Assembly (NCBI RefSeq): GCF_029626105.1
Contig: NZ_JARUBH010000009.1
Location: 5,332,001 to 5,396,000 of the forward strand
DNA length: 64,000 nt
Direction of reading: 5' to 3'
Origin: Solwaraspora sp. WMMD792
Lineage (GTDB): Bacteria > Actinomycetota > Actinomycetes > Mycobacteriales > Micromonosporaceae
Part shown: positions 35,486-44,851 of the stretch, in pieces
Layout: each line of letters begins with the position of its first letter
How positions within the stretch are numbered: position 1 is the first letter of the stretch
Notes under the pieces: model-generated
Seen by the model: only the letters and a program-made list of their open reading frames with translations
What the model was told of the DNA's origin: nothing
Databases searched by the model: none
Program-made: the position numbers and the translations under genes

Positions 35486-36238
35486 TCACCCGGCCCGACT
35501 GTCCGCCGACACCCAGCCGAACCCGGCCGAGTTCGCCTGGCCGAGGCCCCAGCTCCAGATCGCCTGCAAAGCCTCCGGATCGCCGCGTAGCTCAGCCTCG
35601 ACCGGCGCCCCCGGCTTAAGACCCTTGCCCACCGAGAACGAGCGCTTCGCCCCAACCCAGGTCAGCCCTTCGAGCACGACCTTGGCCTCCAAGCCCAACG
35701 TCTCCAGCTTCCGCCGCAAATTCTGATCAAAGTACGCCGGAAACTCGACGTCGGTCGGCAACAGCCACGCCTGCCGGGTGGTCCGCTCACCGCCCTCGTC
35801 GCGACCCGATCCCTTCATCACCACCGGCGTCGACGTCCGCATCCGGGCGACGCCCTCGCTGAAGTCCGGCGGATCGACAGGGACAACCCGGGCGATCCTA
35901 AACGCCACCCCGCCCCAGTCGATCAACTCGCGTCGCCGCAGGCCAGCCGCCCACGCCTCGACAATCTCCGGCACAGGGCTGCCGAACTCGACAAAGCCCC
36001 GCCCACCGGCCGCGTACTTACCCCGGGCACGGGGTGCGCCAGGGAAGAGCGGGGCACCGAAGCCGAACGGCGCCATCCGATGCTGACCCCAACCGTTCTC
36101 GTGAATCTGCTGACCCAGCCCGCGCTCCACACGGGACAACAGGTCGTACGCCAAACTCCGGCCGGGCGCCAACACGCTCGGCCAAGGCAACTCGGTGGCC
36201 GAGGTGACCACCTCGATCCTCAGAGGCCGGTTCGCTAG
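35486..36238 (-). CDS. cas6: Cas6 crRNA endonuclease, 5' end severed by an IS5 element
   Basis: About 250 codons. RAMP first strand LRIEVVTSATELPWPS, then LAYDLLSRVERGLGQQIHEN with the likely catalytic His, and the C-terminal Gly-rich loop GLGQANSAGFGWV. The frame runs into the left end of the IS5-family element at about 36238 with no normal start. A GTG at 36211 has GAGGA six bases upstream and would give a protein lacking only the first strand. If the IS is removed at flanking CTAG sites (36235-36238 and 37647-37650) the frame continues to a GTG at 37665, which I take as the original start. Cas6 cuts the pre-crRNA repeats; loss or weak expression would disable the whole system, and the cas promoter is also displaced. 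Confidence 0.88.
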   Translation of the reverse strand, partial: LANRPLRIEVVTSATELPWPSVLAPGRSLAYDLLSRVERGLGQQIHENGWGQHRMAPFGFGAPLFPGAPRARGKYAAGGRGFVEFGSPVPEIVEAWAAGLRRRELIDWGGVAFRIARVVPVDPPDFSEGVARMRTSTPVVMKGSGRDEGGERTTRQAWLLPTDVEFPAYFDQNLRRKLETLGLEAKVVLEGLTWVGAKRSFSVGKGLKPGAPVEAELRGDPEALQAIWSWGLGQANSAGFGWVSADSRAG

Positions 36239-36322
36239 GTCTTGTCCATTGTGGGTTGATCTGATCGTGCGGATGTGAACGTTGGTCGTAACCAGTGAGG
36301 ACGTGACCGCGTTGGGTCGATC

Positions 36323-37153
36323 ATGGTTGAACGCGCGGCGTATCCGAGTGACCTGACCGACGAACAGTGGGCGGTGATCGGACCGTTCCTGCAGGCGTGG
36401 AAGACCCGCCACCCGTCGGTGTCCGGGCACCAGGGCCGCTACGAGCTGCGGGAGATCGTGAACGCGATCTTCTACCAGAACCGGACCGGCTGTCAGTGGG
36501 CGTACCTGCCACACGACCTGCCGCCGAAGTCGGCCACGTACTACTACTTCGCCCGGTGGCGTGACGACGGCACCGACCAGGTCATCCACGACCTGCTGCG
36601 CTGCCAGGCACGGGAGAAGGCCGGCCGTACCGAGGACCCGACCGCGGTCGTGCTGGACACCCAGTCGATCCGCGTGGCCAACAATGTGCCCGCCGCGACG
36701 ACCGGCAAGGACGCGGCCAAGAAGGTACCGGGGCGGAAACGGGGCCTCGCCGTGGACGCGTTGGGGCTGGTCATCGCGGTCGTGGTCACCGCCGCGTCGG
36801 TCACCGACAACGCCATCGGCATCCGGCTGCTCGACCGGGTCGTCACGCACACCCCCACCGTGACCCGCGCGTGGGTCGACGCCGGGTTCAAACAGGACAT
36901 GGCGCTGCACGGCGCCGTCCTGGGTGTCGACGTCGAGGTCGTCAAACGCGCCGACACCCGACCCGGGTTCGTACCGGTCCGCAGACGCTGGATCGTCGAA
37001 CAGACCCTCGGCACCCTGATGCTGCACCGCCGTCTCGTCCGCGAGTACGAGAGCAGACCGGAGTCCAGCGTGTCACGCACCTGGTGGGCGTCCACCGCGA
37101 ACCTGGTCCGCCGACTCACCGGCACCAGCACACCCACCTGGCGGCAGCGGTGA
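36323..37153 (+). CDS. IS5-family DDE transposase
   Basis: 276 residues, ATG at 36323. N-terminal helical domain YPSDLTDEQWAVIGPFLQ and CQWAYLPHDLPPKSATYYY; catalytic core VVLDTQSIRVANN, VTRAWVDAGFKQD and RRWIVEQTLGTLMLHRRLVR (DDE triad). Full length and apparently functional. It is oriented away from the cas operon. Confidence 0.93.
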   Translation: MVERAAYPSDLTDEQWAVIGPFLQAWKTRHPSVSGHQGRYELREIVNAIFYQNRTGCQWAYLPHDLPPKSATYYYFARWRDDGTDQVIHDLLRCQAREKAGRTEDPTAVVLDTQSIRVANNVPAATTGKDAAKKVPGRKRGLAVDALGLVIAVVVTAASVTDNAIGIRLLDRVVTHTPTVTRAWVDAGFKQDMALHGAVLGVDVEVVKRADTRPGFVPVRRRWIVEQTLGTLMLHRRLVREYESRPESSVSRTWWASTANLVRRLTGTSTPTWRQR

Positions 37154-37557
37154 ACCTCACCACGGTCCTCGACCTGATCACCCACCGGGAAACCACCGCC
37201 GGCCAGCAAGCCGACCGGCTCCGCGAGCAGATCGTCACACTCACCGCCGAACTCGGCCGCGTCGACAGCGAACTGGCCGCCCTGGCGACCACCCGCACCA
37301 CCCTGCGCACGCTCGCCGCCGCCGAGTTCACCGCCGACGACCCGACGATCGCCAGCACCCCCTACCAGCAGATCCTGGAAGTCCTCGCCACCGCACCCGC
37401 CGGCATGCGGGCGAAGGGCATCTGCATCGCGCTCGGCGTCGAGCCCTCACCGAAACACGTCGAAGGCACCCGCGCGAAGCTCAAACGCATGGTCAACCGC
37501 CAGATCCTCACCGAAGACGAACCCGGAGTATTCACTCTCGCCCCGAAAAGGACGTAA
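37150..37557 (+). CDS. IS5-associated accessory protein (coiled coil plus winged helix)
   Basis: 135 residues, GTG overlapping the transposase stop. The N-terminal half is a coiled coil (ADRLREQIVTLTAELGRVDS), the C-terminal half a small winged helix (STPYQQILEVLATAPAGM, PSPKHVEGTRAKLKRMVNR). Small proteins of this kind often accompany actinomycete IS5 transposases; the role in transposition is unknown. Confidence 0.75.
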   Translation: MNLTTVLDLITHRETTAGQQADRLREQIVTLTAELGRVDSELAALATTRTTLRTLAAAEFTADDPTIASTPYQQILEVLATAPAGMRAKGICIALGVEPSPKHVEGTRAKLKRMVNRQILTEDEPGVFTLAPKRT

Positions 37558-38129
37558 TCTTCCGAACTGCCCTCTCAGACGCATCAGCCCTCCTCGGCTC
37601 TCTCAACTTGAGACCGGCGGAACGCTACAACCTACGTCTGACAGAACTAGGAAACTGTCACCCACCCGACAACATGAAGGGTATTCTGTTTTGACCCCAA
37701 CCTGGCGATACGGCTAAACCCGCATTACCGACAGAATATGTGAATCAGACGTCCTCTCATGGATCGATCCGGATCGGTAGTCAACTTGGTGGCGGTCGGC
37801 GCGGTCCGCCAGGGGTGACTTCCGTCGGTACCGCTACATCCACAATCTGGAGGCCTATTCAGCGGGCCTCCGAGCTCAGGACGAACCGCGTCGGTGGATC
37901 GAGGCTCAGTGATCAAGAAAGTCGTGACCAGGACGGACGGGGTTGTCGGCACCCGCACGGGCCAACCTCGACCTGCTCCGCCAACGCGTCCTGCTCACCG
38001 ATTGGTCGACCGCCTCGTGATCACCGATACCGCGCCAAAGCCTGGATAAACTGACCGTTAACAGGCGAGAACCCGGTGTCGACGGCGCGTGAAAGATATC
38101 AAATGTCGATGACGCCCCTGCCGATCAGC

Positions 38130-38282
38130 TCAGCTCGCCAGGTGCTTCAGCAGCCAGTCGGCAATGGCCCGCGCGGCTCCAGCGACCAGGCCGCTGAGCA
38201 CCGCGAGGATGATCCTGTTCTTCGATCTCCAGGTGACGGTTCGGGTCTTTGTCTGCTCATCGAGCTCAACACGCTTGGGCAT
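38130..38282 (-). CDS. Possible small one-helix membrane protein
   Basis: 50 residues from the ATG at 38282: a charged N-terminus MPKRVELDEQTKTRTVTW, then a hydrophobic helix IILAVLSGLVAGAARAIADW and a basic end. The open frame extends further upstream, with protein-like composition (GDADDVAVYLDGCPP), so a longer gene or a decayed one is possible. Unknown function; divergent from the NB-ARC/HExxH gene. Confidence 0.35.
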   Translation of the reverse strand: MPKRVELDEQTKTRTVTWRSKNRIILAVLSGLVAGAARAIADWLLKHLAS

Positions 38283-38372
38283 GACACGAGGATCGCTCTT
38301 TCGGCACGGTGCCCGTAAGTCGTCCCGATAGGGCGGGCACCCGTCCAGGTAAACTGCGACGTCATCGGCGTC

Positions 38373-38407
38373 GCCCGCTGCCCGCCAGCGGGCGGCGGGC
38401 AGCGGGC
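38373..38407. repeat. GC-only hairpin upstream of the NB-ARC/HExxH gene
   Basis: GCCCGCTGCCCGCC (38373-38386) and its exact reverse complement (38394-38407) flank a 7-base loop. There is no T tract. It lies 34 bp before the GTG at 38442 and would occlude or structure the leader of that mRNA; alternatively it terminates transcription coming from the left. Confidence 0.6.
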
Positions 38408-38441
38408 GGGCAGGAACTCGGCACTCGATGAGGACGGTCAG

Positions 38442-41400
38442 GTGAACGATCAGGGGCACCTGGAACCCGACCTGTTCAGCGAGCTTGAGTCCTTGGAGGA
38501 GGCGGCCCGGCAAGCACGCCCGCAGTCGTACTCGCGCAGGCAGCTGGACCGAGCGCCCGGCCAGCGCTTCCGAAACCTCAGCAAGCGAGTCAGTGAGTGG
38601 CTCAAGCTCCGGCGCGCGCCCCGAAACGAGGAGCAACTCTGGACGGTTATCCGGCTTTGGTCCGATTGGGCCGGAATTCAACCGGATCAGGAGAAGTGGG
38701 TACGACTGCTCAACGGCGCACGCAACAGCACTAACGGCCTACTGACTCCGCCCCAGACACGGCCTCCCGGGTCACTTCCAGCCGTATGGAATGTGCCGGC
38801 GCGGAATCCCCGCTTCGTCGGACGTGACGACGTCCTGCAGGATCTACGTTCTAAATTGGAGGCCGGGGGACCGGTGCTCGTGCAGGCCGTAGCTGGCATG
38901 GGCGGAGTCGGCAAGACCCAGATCGCCAGGGAGTACGCTCATCGTTTCGCGGACTCCTACTCGGTGGTGTGGTGGATTCGAGCAGAGCAGGACAGTCTCA
39001 TCGGAGACCAGTTCGCCGAGTTGACAGTCGATCTAGGTCTGGTGGAAGCCGGAAGCGATGTTGGTGCCGACATCGGCGCGGCTGTGCGGCTCGTCATGCG
39101 GCACCTGCGTGCCGCAAGCGGTTGGCTACTGATCTTCGACAATGTGGCGAGTGCCGACAAGATTGGCCCGTGGCTGCCCGGGGGCCGGGGGCACGTCCTC
39201 ATCACCTCCCGCAACCCGGCGATCCAGGAAGTCGCCGACGTCGTTGACGTGAGTCTCATGGAGGGACGGCAGGCAGCCGAGGTTCTCGGCTCCTACCACC
39301 CGGCGCTCGATCAGGAAGACAGGCTGGCGCTGGCCGCCGCGCTCGGCAACCTGCCGCTCGCGCTAGCGCAGGCGGCCACGTTCCTCCGGCGGACCAGTAT
39401 GTCGGCCGCCGACTATCTGGATGAGCTCTCTTCTCAGCCGGAACGCATCCTTGATCAGGGCCTGGCGCCTGGTTACGCCGACTCCTTCGCACGAGCGGTG
39501 CTACTCACGGCCAAGAGGCTCAGCAAGGAGAACCAGTCGGCCCTCGGGCTGCTCCGCATCGTCGCCTTTCTCAGCCCGGAACCGATACCCGTCGCTTTGC
39601 TGGAGCGGGCGGCCTCGGTGGTGCCGGTCCAAGGCGCACCACCGGACCTCGACGCGGTGCGGCGGGCGGCTGCCACTAAGCCGGACCTGCCTAGTGCTTT
39701 GGCTCAGCTGGTCGAGCATGGCCTCGTCGAGCGAGTCGACCATCGGCTCCAAGCGCACCGTCTGGTCCAGGATCTGCTCCGCAGCCTGCTGTCGGTCGCC
39801 GAGTTCGTCACCTACCAGCGGTACGCGGAGGCCCTTGTGGTCGCGGCGCATCCGGGGGATCCGGGTGAGCCGGTCACCTGGCGGGACTGGGCCACTTTGC
39901 TGCCACACGTCCTCGCCGTCCTCGATCATCGTGAACCAACGCCGCAGCTACTCGACCTGGCCTGTGACGCGGGCTGGTACCTGCTCATCCGGCGTGACAT
40001 GCGAACGGCTCCCGCGCTGCTGGAGGGTTGGTTCCAGCGATGGGACAGGGAACTTGGCCGCGACGATCCGCACACCATCTCCGCGGCTCACCTGCTGGCG
40101 CTGGCGCACCGTGACTATGGACGACACGATCTCGCGCGGGCGCTCGACGAGGAGAACTACCGCTTGCAGCGGGAGCGGCGTGGAGCGGATGATCCCAATA
40201 CGCTGCAGTCGGCAGCCAGCCTGGCCGCCGACCTGAGCGCGCTCCGCGACTTCTCGGCGGCCTTCGAGCTCAACCAGGACGTTCACCACCGCCGGCGACG
40301 AGTTCTCGGCGAGGACCATCCCGACACTTTGACATCAATGAGTAACCTCGCCGTGGTGCTCCATCGGATGGGCCGCCACACCGCTGCCCGAGACATGAAC
40401 CAGGAAGTGCTCGATCGACGACGGGCGGTCCTTGGTGAACGCCATCCCGACACACTGACCTCCATGAGCAACCTCGCGGTCGACCTACGAGGCCTTGGTG
40501 AGACAGACAGCGCGCTGCAGTGGAACGAGCGGTTGGTGCAGCTGCGACGGGAGGTACTAGGACCAGACCATCCGGATACCCTGGTGTCCGAGTCCAACCG
40601 AGCCGACGTTCTGCGAGATCTAGGCCGTCGGACCGAGGCACTGTCGGTCTATCGATCGGTGCTGGAGAGGCGGATCAGAGTGCTGGGCGAGGACCATCAG
40701 GACACTGCGGAGACCGCCCGCAGGCTGCGAGGCCAACCGGTCTACCGCTCGGGCGAGACTCCTGTCGGGAGTATCCCTGTCGTCGCGGCCGACGAAACCG
40801 AGGAAGTGCCGCCCGGGATCGACACCGGAGTCCTGGATGTGGCCTCGCTGTCGCTGAGCGATCTGCGTCGCCTGGATCCGGCGACGGTGGAGTCGTCTAT
40901 TGTGCAGATCCTCAAGCGACTGCAGGGTCCCAGTGTCTCGGGCTACCATGCGGGTGGAGGAGGTCTTAGCGACGGGTCCGGTCCGATTACCTGGCGTGTT
41001 AATCGCAGCATCAGGCATGCGGCTGAACGGAGTAGACCACTTGTCAGCCACTCCCTGAGCCGTGATGCACGCGATCAACTCGTGCGTGGGCGTGGCCAGC
41101 GGTGGGCAATTGTCGAGACTGCTTTGAAGCAGAAAAGCCAGCGATTACTGCTTTTGGTAGCCGTAATCGACATCGTCGAGGGCAGGGCTTCATCCACAGA
41201 GACGGACGGGGCCGTAGCACTCATGGACGAAGCACGTCAGTCGACGCCCCTCTCCGCAGATCGCGTGATCATGAGTCCTCAGGTCGGAGCCTGGCTGAGG
41301 TACACGCTCCAGCAGGCTGACGACGGGCGGGAAGCTGGCCTCCCGGACTGGGTCGTCCTAGGGCACCTGCAGGCTGTCGCGGCCGCCGTTGGCATCAACT

Positions 41401-42845
41401 CGTACATCGACTTCGATCTTCATATCCCGGTCTGGGATGGGATAGCCGCGCTGCCTACTTTAGGCGCAGCCATGTTCGGTAGCGGCGCGACCGGACTGGC
41501 GCGGATACGACGGTCCGGGTTGAACACCACCGTAACGTTCGAAGGACGCGTCGTAACGCTCCCCCTGTATCTGAGGGGGGACGGGCCAGGCTGGGTCGCG
41601 ATCCGCAACATCAGTCCTACTGTGGTGTTGGACCCCATCGACCGGTACCTGCAACGTCAGCAGGGCCGATCGGTCTCCAACGTTCCGACGGACGCCAACA
41701 AGTGGGCTCTCTTGCTCTACGAATCCACACAGGTGATCCGGGAGTACGACACCGATGAACATGATGCGCTCCTGGAGTACCTAAGCTGCCTGGTCCCACT
41801 GCCCGCGGCACCTCTGCTCCGGCCAGCGAGCGCAAGCTCCTCAGCCGCCTTCGGATACATCGCCACCTCGCCGCCCGACGACCCAGTCTCGTTCGCCGGC
41901 ACGCTCATCCACGAACTACAGCATTTCAAGTTCGGCGCGTTGCACAATCTGGTCTCCTTGTTCGAGCACCACGACGACCCCCGCTACTACGCGCCTTGGC
42001 GCGACGATCCGCGACCGCTCGGTGGCATGCTAAATGGCGCGTATGCGTTCACGGCAGTGGCCCGGTTCTGGCATCACCACCACCAACACCAGTCCCGGCC
42101 ATACCGGGACCGGGCCATCTTCGAGTGCGGCCTCTGGCAGCAACAGGTCGCACGAGCACTGCACCAGATCCGCGACGACGTGCACCTCACCGCTCACGGG
42201 CGGAAGATGGTGAGCGCCCTGAGCGAGGTCTTGGACGAAATCGGGCATGTGGTGCCAACCAGCGTCGCAGAAACAGTCCGTCTGACGGCGGCAGACCACT
42301 GGGCCGGCTGGCGTGCACATCATCTCCGTGCCCCTAACGATCTTGTGCATGACCTCGCTGAACGCTGGGTCGCGACGCGGAGCGAGTCGGAACCCGTACC
42401 CTACGAACCACAGTTACGCCCACGGGCCGCGGTTCCAGCGCTTGACGCCCGAGCCACCCTGACGCGCTGGCGACTCGCCCGACCCGAGCGGTTCCACAAG
42501 CAACGCAACGATCCGGTCAGCGTGCCCGACGTGGTGCCGGACGCGACAGCCGGTGACGTCTACCTGGTAGCAGGAGACCTGCAGCAGGCACAGCACGCAT
42601 ACCTGGAGGCTATCGCTCAGGTCGATGGCCGACACCGTACCGCGCTGGTCGGGCTCGGACTGACCCTACGAAGACTGGGTGGCAGCCCGGCGGCCGACGC
42701 GCTCCTCACGTTCCCTGAACTCGTCGAGCAGGTCGCCGAGACGGTACGGAAGACAGCCGAGGATGCACCGCCCATCCTGGACCTCGCCGAATGGCTTGCC
42801 CAGGTGGTTGACGCCGGCTCTACTGCACCGCTGGAGTGGGGTTAA
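38442..42845 (+). CDS. NB-ARC / TPR / HExxH fusion protein (FxSxx-system-like)
   Basis: 1467 residues, GTG start with AGGA upstream. Domains: a small helical, possibly DNA-binding N-terminal region (FRNLSKRVSEWLKLRRAPRN, residues 45-85); STAND NB-ARC ATPase with Walker A VAGMGGVGKTQIAREYAHRF (about 150), Walker B WLLIFDNVASADK and GNLPLALAQAATFLRR; winged helix; four kinesin-light-chain-type TPRs (EDHPDTLTSMSNLAVVLHRM and similar, 590-770); a linker resembling an FxsA precursor (796-845); and a C-terminal HExxH domain with HELQHFK (H1157, E1158, H1161) then YAPWRDDPRPLGGMLNGAYA. That pattern is the HExxH family proposed to act as alpha-ketoglutarate-dependent peptide beta-hydroxylases in RiPP pathways. 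No radical SAM FxsB is nearby. The stop is three bases before an IS end. Confidence 0.85.
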   Translation: MNDQGHLEPDLFSELESLEEAARQARPQSYSRRQLDRAPGQRFRNLSKRVSEWLKLRRAPRNEEQLWTVIRLWSDWAGIQPDQEKWVRLLNGARNSTNGLLTPPQTRPPGSLPAVWNVPARNPRFVGRDDVLQDLRSKLEAGGPVLVQAVAGMGGVGKTQIAREYAHRFADSYSVVWWIRAEQDSLIGDQFAELTVDLGLVEAGSDVGADIGAAVRLVMRHLRAASGWLLIFDNVASADKIGPWLPGGRGHVLITSRNPAIQEVADVVDVSLMEGRQAAEVLGSYHPALDQEDRLALAAALGNLPLALAQAATFLRRTSMSAADYLDELSSQPERILDQGLAPGYADSFARAVLLTAKRLSKENQSALGLLRIVAFLSPEPIPVALLERAASVVPVQGAPPDLDAVRRAAATKPDLPSALAQLVEHGLVERVDHRLQAHRLVQDLLRSLLSVAEFVTYQRYAEALVVAAHPGDPGEPVTWRDWATLLPHVLAVLDHREPTPQLLDLACDAGWYLLIRRDMRTAPALLEGWFQRWDRELGRDDPHTISAAHLLALAHRDYGRHDLARALDEENYRLQRERRGADDPNTLQSAASLAADLSALRDFSAAFELNQDVHHRRRRVLGEDHPDTLTSMSNLAVVLHRMGRHTAARDMNQEVLDRRRAVLGERHPDTLTSMSNLAVDLRGLGETDSALQWNERLVQLRREVLGPDHPDTLVSESNRADVLRDLGRRTEALSVYRSVLERRIRVLGEDHQDTAETARRLRGQPVYRSGETPVGSIPVVAADETEEVPPGIDTGVLDVASLSLSDLRRLDPATVESSIVQILKRLQGPSVSGYHAGGGGLSDGSGPITWRVNRSIRHAAERSRPLVSHSLSRDARDQLVRGRGQRWAIVETALKQKSQRLLLLVAVIDIVEGRASSTETDGAVALMDEARQSTPLSADRVIMSPQVGAWLRYTLQQADDGREAGLPDWVVLGHLQAVAAAVGINSYIDFDLHIPVWDGIAALPTLGAAMFGSGATGLARIRRSGLNTTVTFEGRVVTLPLYLRGDGPGWVAIRNISPTVVLDPIDRYLQRQQGRSVSNVPTDANKWALLLYESTQVIREYDTDEHDALLEYLSCLVPLPAAPLLRPASASSSAAFGYIATSPPDDPVSFAGTLIHELQHFKFGALHNLVSLFEHHDDPRYYAPWRDDPRPLGGMLNGAYAFTAVARFWHHHHQHQSRPYRDRAIFECGLWQQQVARALHQIRDDVHLTAHGRKMVSALSEVLDEIGHVVPTSVAETVRLTAADHWAGWRAHHLRAPNDLVHDLAERWVATRSESEPVPYEPQLRPRAAVPALDARATLTRWRLARPERFHKQRNDPVSVPDVVPDATAGDVYLVAGDLQQAQHAYLEAIAQVDGRHRTALVGLGLTLRRLGGSPAADALLTFPELVEQVAETVRKTAEDAPPILDLAEWLAQVVDAGSTAPLEWG

Positions 42846-43345
42846 CCCTGTGCCTGCCGAAATGTCATCCGTGCAGGTCAGGCGGCATGTTCGTACTCGT
42901 GGAGGATGCTGCCGAGGCGGTCATGCCGGTGGATGTTCAGGCGGGCGATCCGGTCCGGATCGGTGATCGGTTCGGGTAGCGGGGCGAGTGGTCGGGCGTT
43001 GGTGATGCCCTGATGAGGGCGATGTTCGTTGTAGAAGTTCTCGTACTCGCGGAGCGCGTGTTGTAGGCGTCGCTGGTTGAGGATCAGGGTCCGGTCGAGG
43101 AGTTCGCGCCGGCAGGTCCGTATCCAGCGCTCCATGATCGCGTTCATTCGGGGTATCCGGACGCCGGTGCGTACCACCGCAATGCCGGCGTCGGTGAGGA
43201 TCGTGTCGAACAGGTGTCGGCGGCCAGTGAATACTCCCCGTAGGCGGTCATTTATCGCCCCGTTGGTGGCCAGGGATCTCCCCGTGGATGGCCAGATACC
43301 TCCCCGCTGACCAGGTCAGAGTGCCGGTCGGCGAGGGTCGACGGC

Positions 43346-44851
43346 GTGAAGAGCGGCAGGGAGATCGTGGAAATCTTGGAGGCATACGACCTCACGGGCA
43401 GTTACCGTGCGGCGGCTGAGTTGGCGGGGTGTGACCATCACACCGTTGCCCGTTACGTGCAGTTGCGGGAGTCCGGGCAGAGTCCCGAGGCGCGGGCGCA
43501 CCGGGCCCGGCCGATCGATGAGTACATGGGCAAGATCGAGGAACTGGTAGCGCGTTCGGGTGGGCGGGTCCGCGCGGACGTGGTGCACAGGCGGATCACC
43601 GGGATGGGCTTCGGCGGTGGTGAGCGCACCACGCGGCGGGCGGTCGCGCAGGTCAAGGCCCGTTTCGCCGCCGGGCAGCGGCGGGTGTTCCGGCCGTGGA
43701 TCCCGGAGCCGGGGCTGTGGCTGCAGTTCGACTGGGGTGAGGGGCCGCGTGTCGGTGGACGACGTACGTCGTTGTGGTGCGCGTGGCTGGCCTGGTCGAG
43801 GTTCCGGGTGGTGATTCCGACGGTCGACAAGACCCTGCCGACGATCGTGTCCTGTCTGGACAGCACGTTACGCCGGTTGGGTGGGGTGCCGGCGTACGCG
43901 TTGACCGACAACGAGAAGACGATCACCGTCGAGCATGTCGCGGACATCGCGGTGCGCAACCCGGAGATCGTGGCGGTGGCCCGCCACTACGGGATGACGA
44001 TCCGCACCTGTATGCCGGCCGACCCGCAGTCCAAGGGCGGTTCGGAGAACACCGTGAAGATCGCCAAGGCGGACCTGGTGCCCACGGATGCGAACCTGCT
44101 GCCCGAGTACCGCAAGTTCTCCGAGCTTGAGGCGGCCTGCCGCCTGTTCACCGAGGAGGTGAACGCCCGGGTGCACCGCGAGACCCGCCGCCGCCCGGTC
44201 GAGGCCCTCGCCGAGGAACAGACCCGGCTGCACCCGTTGCCGGGCAAGCCGTTCACCGTCGCGTTCGGCACCACCCGCCGGGTCAACTGGGACTGCACCA
44301 TCTCCGTCGAGGGCGTGCGTTACTCGGTGCCCCACACCCTTGTCGACACCCGGGTCTGGGCCCGCTTCCACGGTGACGAGCTGATCGTCACCGCGGTCGA
44401 CGACGACGGTCCGACCGAGGTCGCCCGACATCCACGCTCCACCCCCGGCAGCCCGTCGATCATCGACGCCCACTACCCGACCAGGGCCAGCCGTGACGGC
44501 GACCGAACACCGAAGGCCCACACGGCCGAGGAAGCCGCGTTCCTGGCCCTCGGCCCGGGAGCCGCCGCGTGGCTCGTCGAGGCCGCCGCAGCCGGAACCC
44601 GAAGAGTGCGCCGCAAGATGGCCGACGCCTGCGCCCTGGCCAAGCTGCACGGCGCCGACCGCGTGGACCAGGCGTTGGGCACCGCCGCGATCGCCGGCCG
44701 GTTCGCCGACAACGACCTCATCCGCATCCTCGCCCACCAGGCCGCCGGCACCGCCGGCGAGGCCACCCGCGCCAGCGAGGCCCACAGCCTGCAACCGGGC
44801 ACCTCCGCGTGGGCCCGCTTCGGCACCACCGACGACAGGAGCAACCCCTGA
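43346..44851 (+). CDS. istA: IstA transposase (IS21 no. 3)
   Basis: 501 residues, GTG start. HTH YRAAAELAGCDHHTVARYVQ, then LWLQFDWGEGPRVGGRRTSL, YALTDNEKTITVEHVAD and PQSKGGSENTVKIAKADLVP as DDE core. Longer than IstA 1 and 2 and from a different IS21 subgroup. Intact. Confidence 0.93.
   Translation: MKSGREIVEILEAYDLTGSYRAAAELAGCDHHTVARYVQLRESGQSPEARAHRARPIDEYMGKIEELVARSGGRVRADVVHRRITGMGFGGGERTTRRAVAQVKARFAAGQRRVFRPWIPEPGLWLQFDWGEGPRVGGRRTSLWCAWLAWSRFRVVIPTVDKTLPTIVSCLDSTLRRLGGVPAYALTDNEKTITVEHVADIAVRNPEIVAVARHYGMTIRTCMPADPQSKGGSENTVKIAKADLVPTDANLLPEYRKFSELEAACRLFTEEVNARVHRETRRRPVEALAEEQTRLHPLPGKPFTVAFGTTRRVNWDCTISVEGVRYSVPHTLVDTRVWARFHGDELIVTAVDDDGPTEVARHPRSTPGSPSIIDAHYPTRASRDGDRTPKAHTAEEAAFLALGPGAAAWLVEAAAAGTRRVRRKMADACALAKLHGADRVDQALGTAAIAGRFADNDLIRILAHQAAGTAGEATRASEAHSLQPGTSAWARFGTTDDRSNP

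Larger units (their letters stand above)
36239..37646 (+). mobile_element. IS5-family element in the 5' end of cas6
   Basis: The left end is GGTCTTGTCCATTGTGGG after CTAG (36235-36238). The best right end is before CTAG at 37647-37650; reversed it reads GTTCTGTCAGACGTAGGTTG, an imperfect match to the left terminus. CTAG is a known IS5-type target. The left end is firm, the right end moderately supported. It carries a transposase and a small winged-helix ORF. Confidence 0.75.
37651..38441. other. Divergent intergenic region between the cas operon (before IS5) and the NB-ARC gene
   Basis: About 790 bp, less GC-rich than its neighbours from 37660 to 38110. It should hold the original cas promoter on the minus strand and the promoter of the gene at 38442 on the plus strand. 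It includes the small minus-strand ORF at 38130-38282 and the hairpin at 38373-38407. Confidence 0.5.

Noticed and set aside
37558-37694. Plus-strand open extension after the IS5 accessory gene as a gene fragment
   Set aside because: It reads as protein-like for about 45 codons but has no start or family, and it lies largely inside the inferred right end of the IS.
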